Shown here piece by piece: positions 63,795-64,000 of a stretch of 64,000 bases of DNA. Position numbers and translations under genes: made by a program. The stretch comes from VRUE01 sp963730315 (lineage in GTDB: Bacteria; Actinomycetota; Thermoleophilia; Solirubrobacterales; 70-9), in contig CAVSRD010000007.1 in assembly GCA_963730315.1 (NCBI GenBank), positions 186,001 to 250,000 on the forward strand, given 5' to 3'. Within the stretch, counting starts at the first letter, position 1. The number at the start of each line of letters is the position of its first letter. The notes beneath the pieces are model-generated. The model worked only from the letters and a program-made list of their open reading frames with translations. It made no database searches and was not told the origin of the DNA.

Positions 63795-64000
63795 TTGCGC
63801 GGCGACCTGGAGGCGCTGCTCGGCGCCGACCGGGTGCTGAGCCGGGCGAGCGACATCGTCCGCTACGCCTCCGACGCCAGCCCCTACCGGCTGCTGCCGC
63901 GGGCGGTGGTGATGGCCCGCGACGCGGGCGACGTCGCCGCGACCCTCGCCTACGGCCGCGCCAACGACGTCCCGGTCGTCTTCCGGGCCGGCGGCACCAG
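63795..64000 (+). CDS. FAD-binding (PCMH-type) oxidase, N-terminal fragment
   Basis: The frame gives LRGDLEALLGADRVLSRASD, then VRYASDASPYRLLPRAVVMARDAGDVAATLAYGRANDVPVVFRAGGT in outline, which is the N-terminal part of the FAD-binding domain of glycolate/D-lactate oxidase-like enzymes. The gene runs off the window end. No ATG or GTG is in frame after the upstream dyad; TTG 63795 is the only usual start and is uncertain. Upstream codons are open but unlike the family. Its place after a 2-oxoacid decarboxylase suggests 2-hydroxyacid metabolism. Confidence 0.65.
   Translation, partial: MRGDLEALLGADRVLSRASDIVRYASDASPYRLLPRAVVMARDAGDVAATLAYGRANDVPVVFRAGGT

Overview
The window is very GC-rich and gene-dense. 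Its ribosomal, replication and haem genes and its lineage-type secreted proteins point to an actinobacterium of the Thermoleophilia (Solirubrobacterales-like) group. That placement is an inference from gene content, since no rRNA is present. I see no CRISPR array, insertion sequence, phage gene or replication origin. One tRNA gene (Arg, anticodon CCT) is present.

Layout. 1-3 kb: the 3' part of an MCE transport gene facing two tandem paralogous secreted proteins. 3-10.7 kb: a minus-strand housekeeping run in transcription order rpsF, ssb, rpsR, rplI, membrane protein, dnaB, DnaI-like loader, purA, TetR regulator. 10.8-13.6 kb: trehalose synthesis (OtsA and a TreT-type enzyme). 13.6-16.5 kb: response regulator, histidine kinase and HtrA-like protease with overlapping ends, laid out like mycobacterial MprA-MprB-PepD. 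16.6-20 kb: a FlgM-like small gene, thiL, a flippase-like membrane protein and a GT87-type glycosyltransferase. 20-24.5 kb: a class A penicillin-binding protein, a CPBP protease, an L,D-transpeptidase and pyrE. 24.5-29.5 kb: two very large secreted proteins behind a structured leader. 29.6-30.4 kb: a small protein, a nucleotidyltransferase and tRNA-Arg in one strand-consistent run. 30.6-38.9 kb: dienelactone hydrolase, YceH, galT, slipin/NfeD, a TlpA-like lipoprotein, a DEAH helicase and birA. 38.9-44.9 kb: a haem cluster (hemA, hemC, cobA-hemD) fused in layout to cytochrome c maturation genes (ccmA, B, C, D). 45-54 kb: aldehyde dehydrogenase, rarA, DUF1385, methylmalonyl-CoA epimerase, methyltransferase, a BtrH-type protein, PAP2 phosphatase, ychF and a lipocalin-like protein. 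54-64 kb: a large surface protein, SpoIID, a second aldehyde dehydrogenase, fumC, a lipoprotein, an M15-like protein, a benzoylformate decarboxylase-like enzyme and the start of an FAD oxidase.

Many genes between about 13 and 19.3 kb, and a few elsewhere (26.7, 27.3, 28.6, 44.3 and 55.7 kb), are broken by single-base frameshifts although the protein continues perfectly in another frame. Because conserved genes such as thiL are hit several times, assembly or sequencing indels are the likeliest cause. Each broken gene is annotated over its full intended span. The most unusual biology is the nucleotidyltransferase-tRNA unit, the lineage-specific secreted proteins with basic C-terminal tails and shared leader features, and the DnaI-like loader coupled to dnaB.
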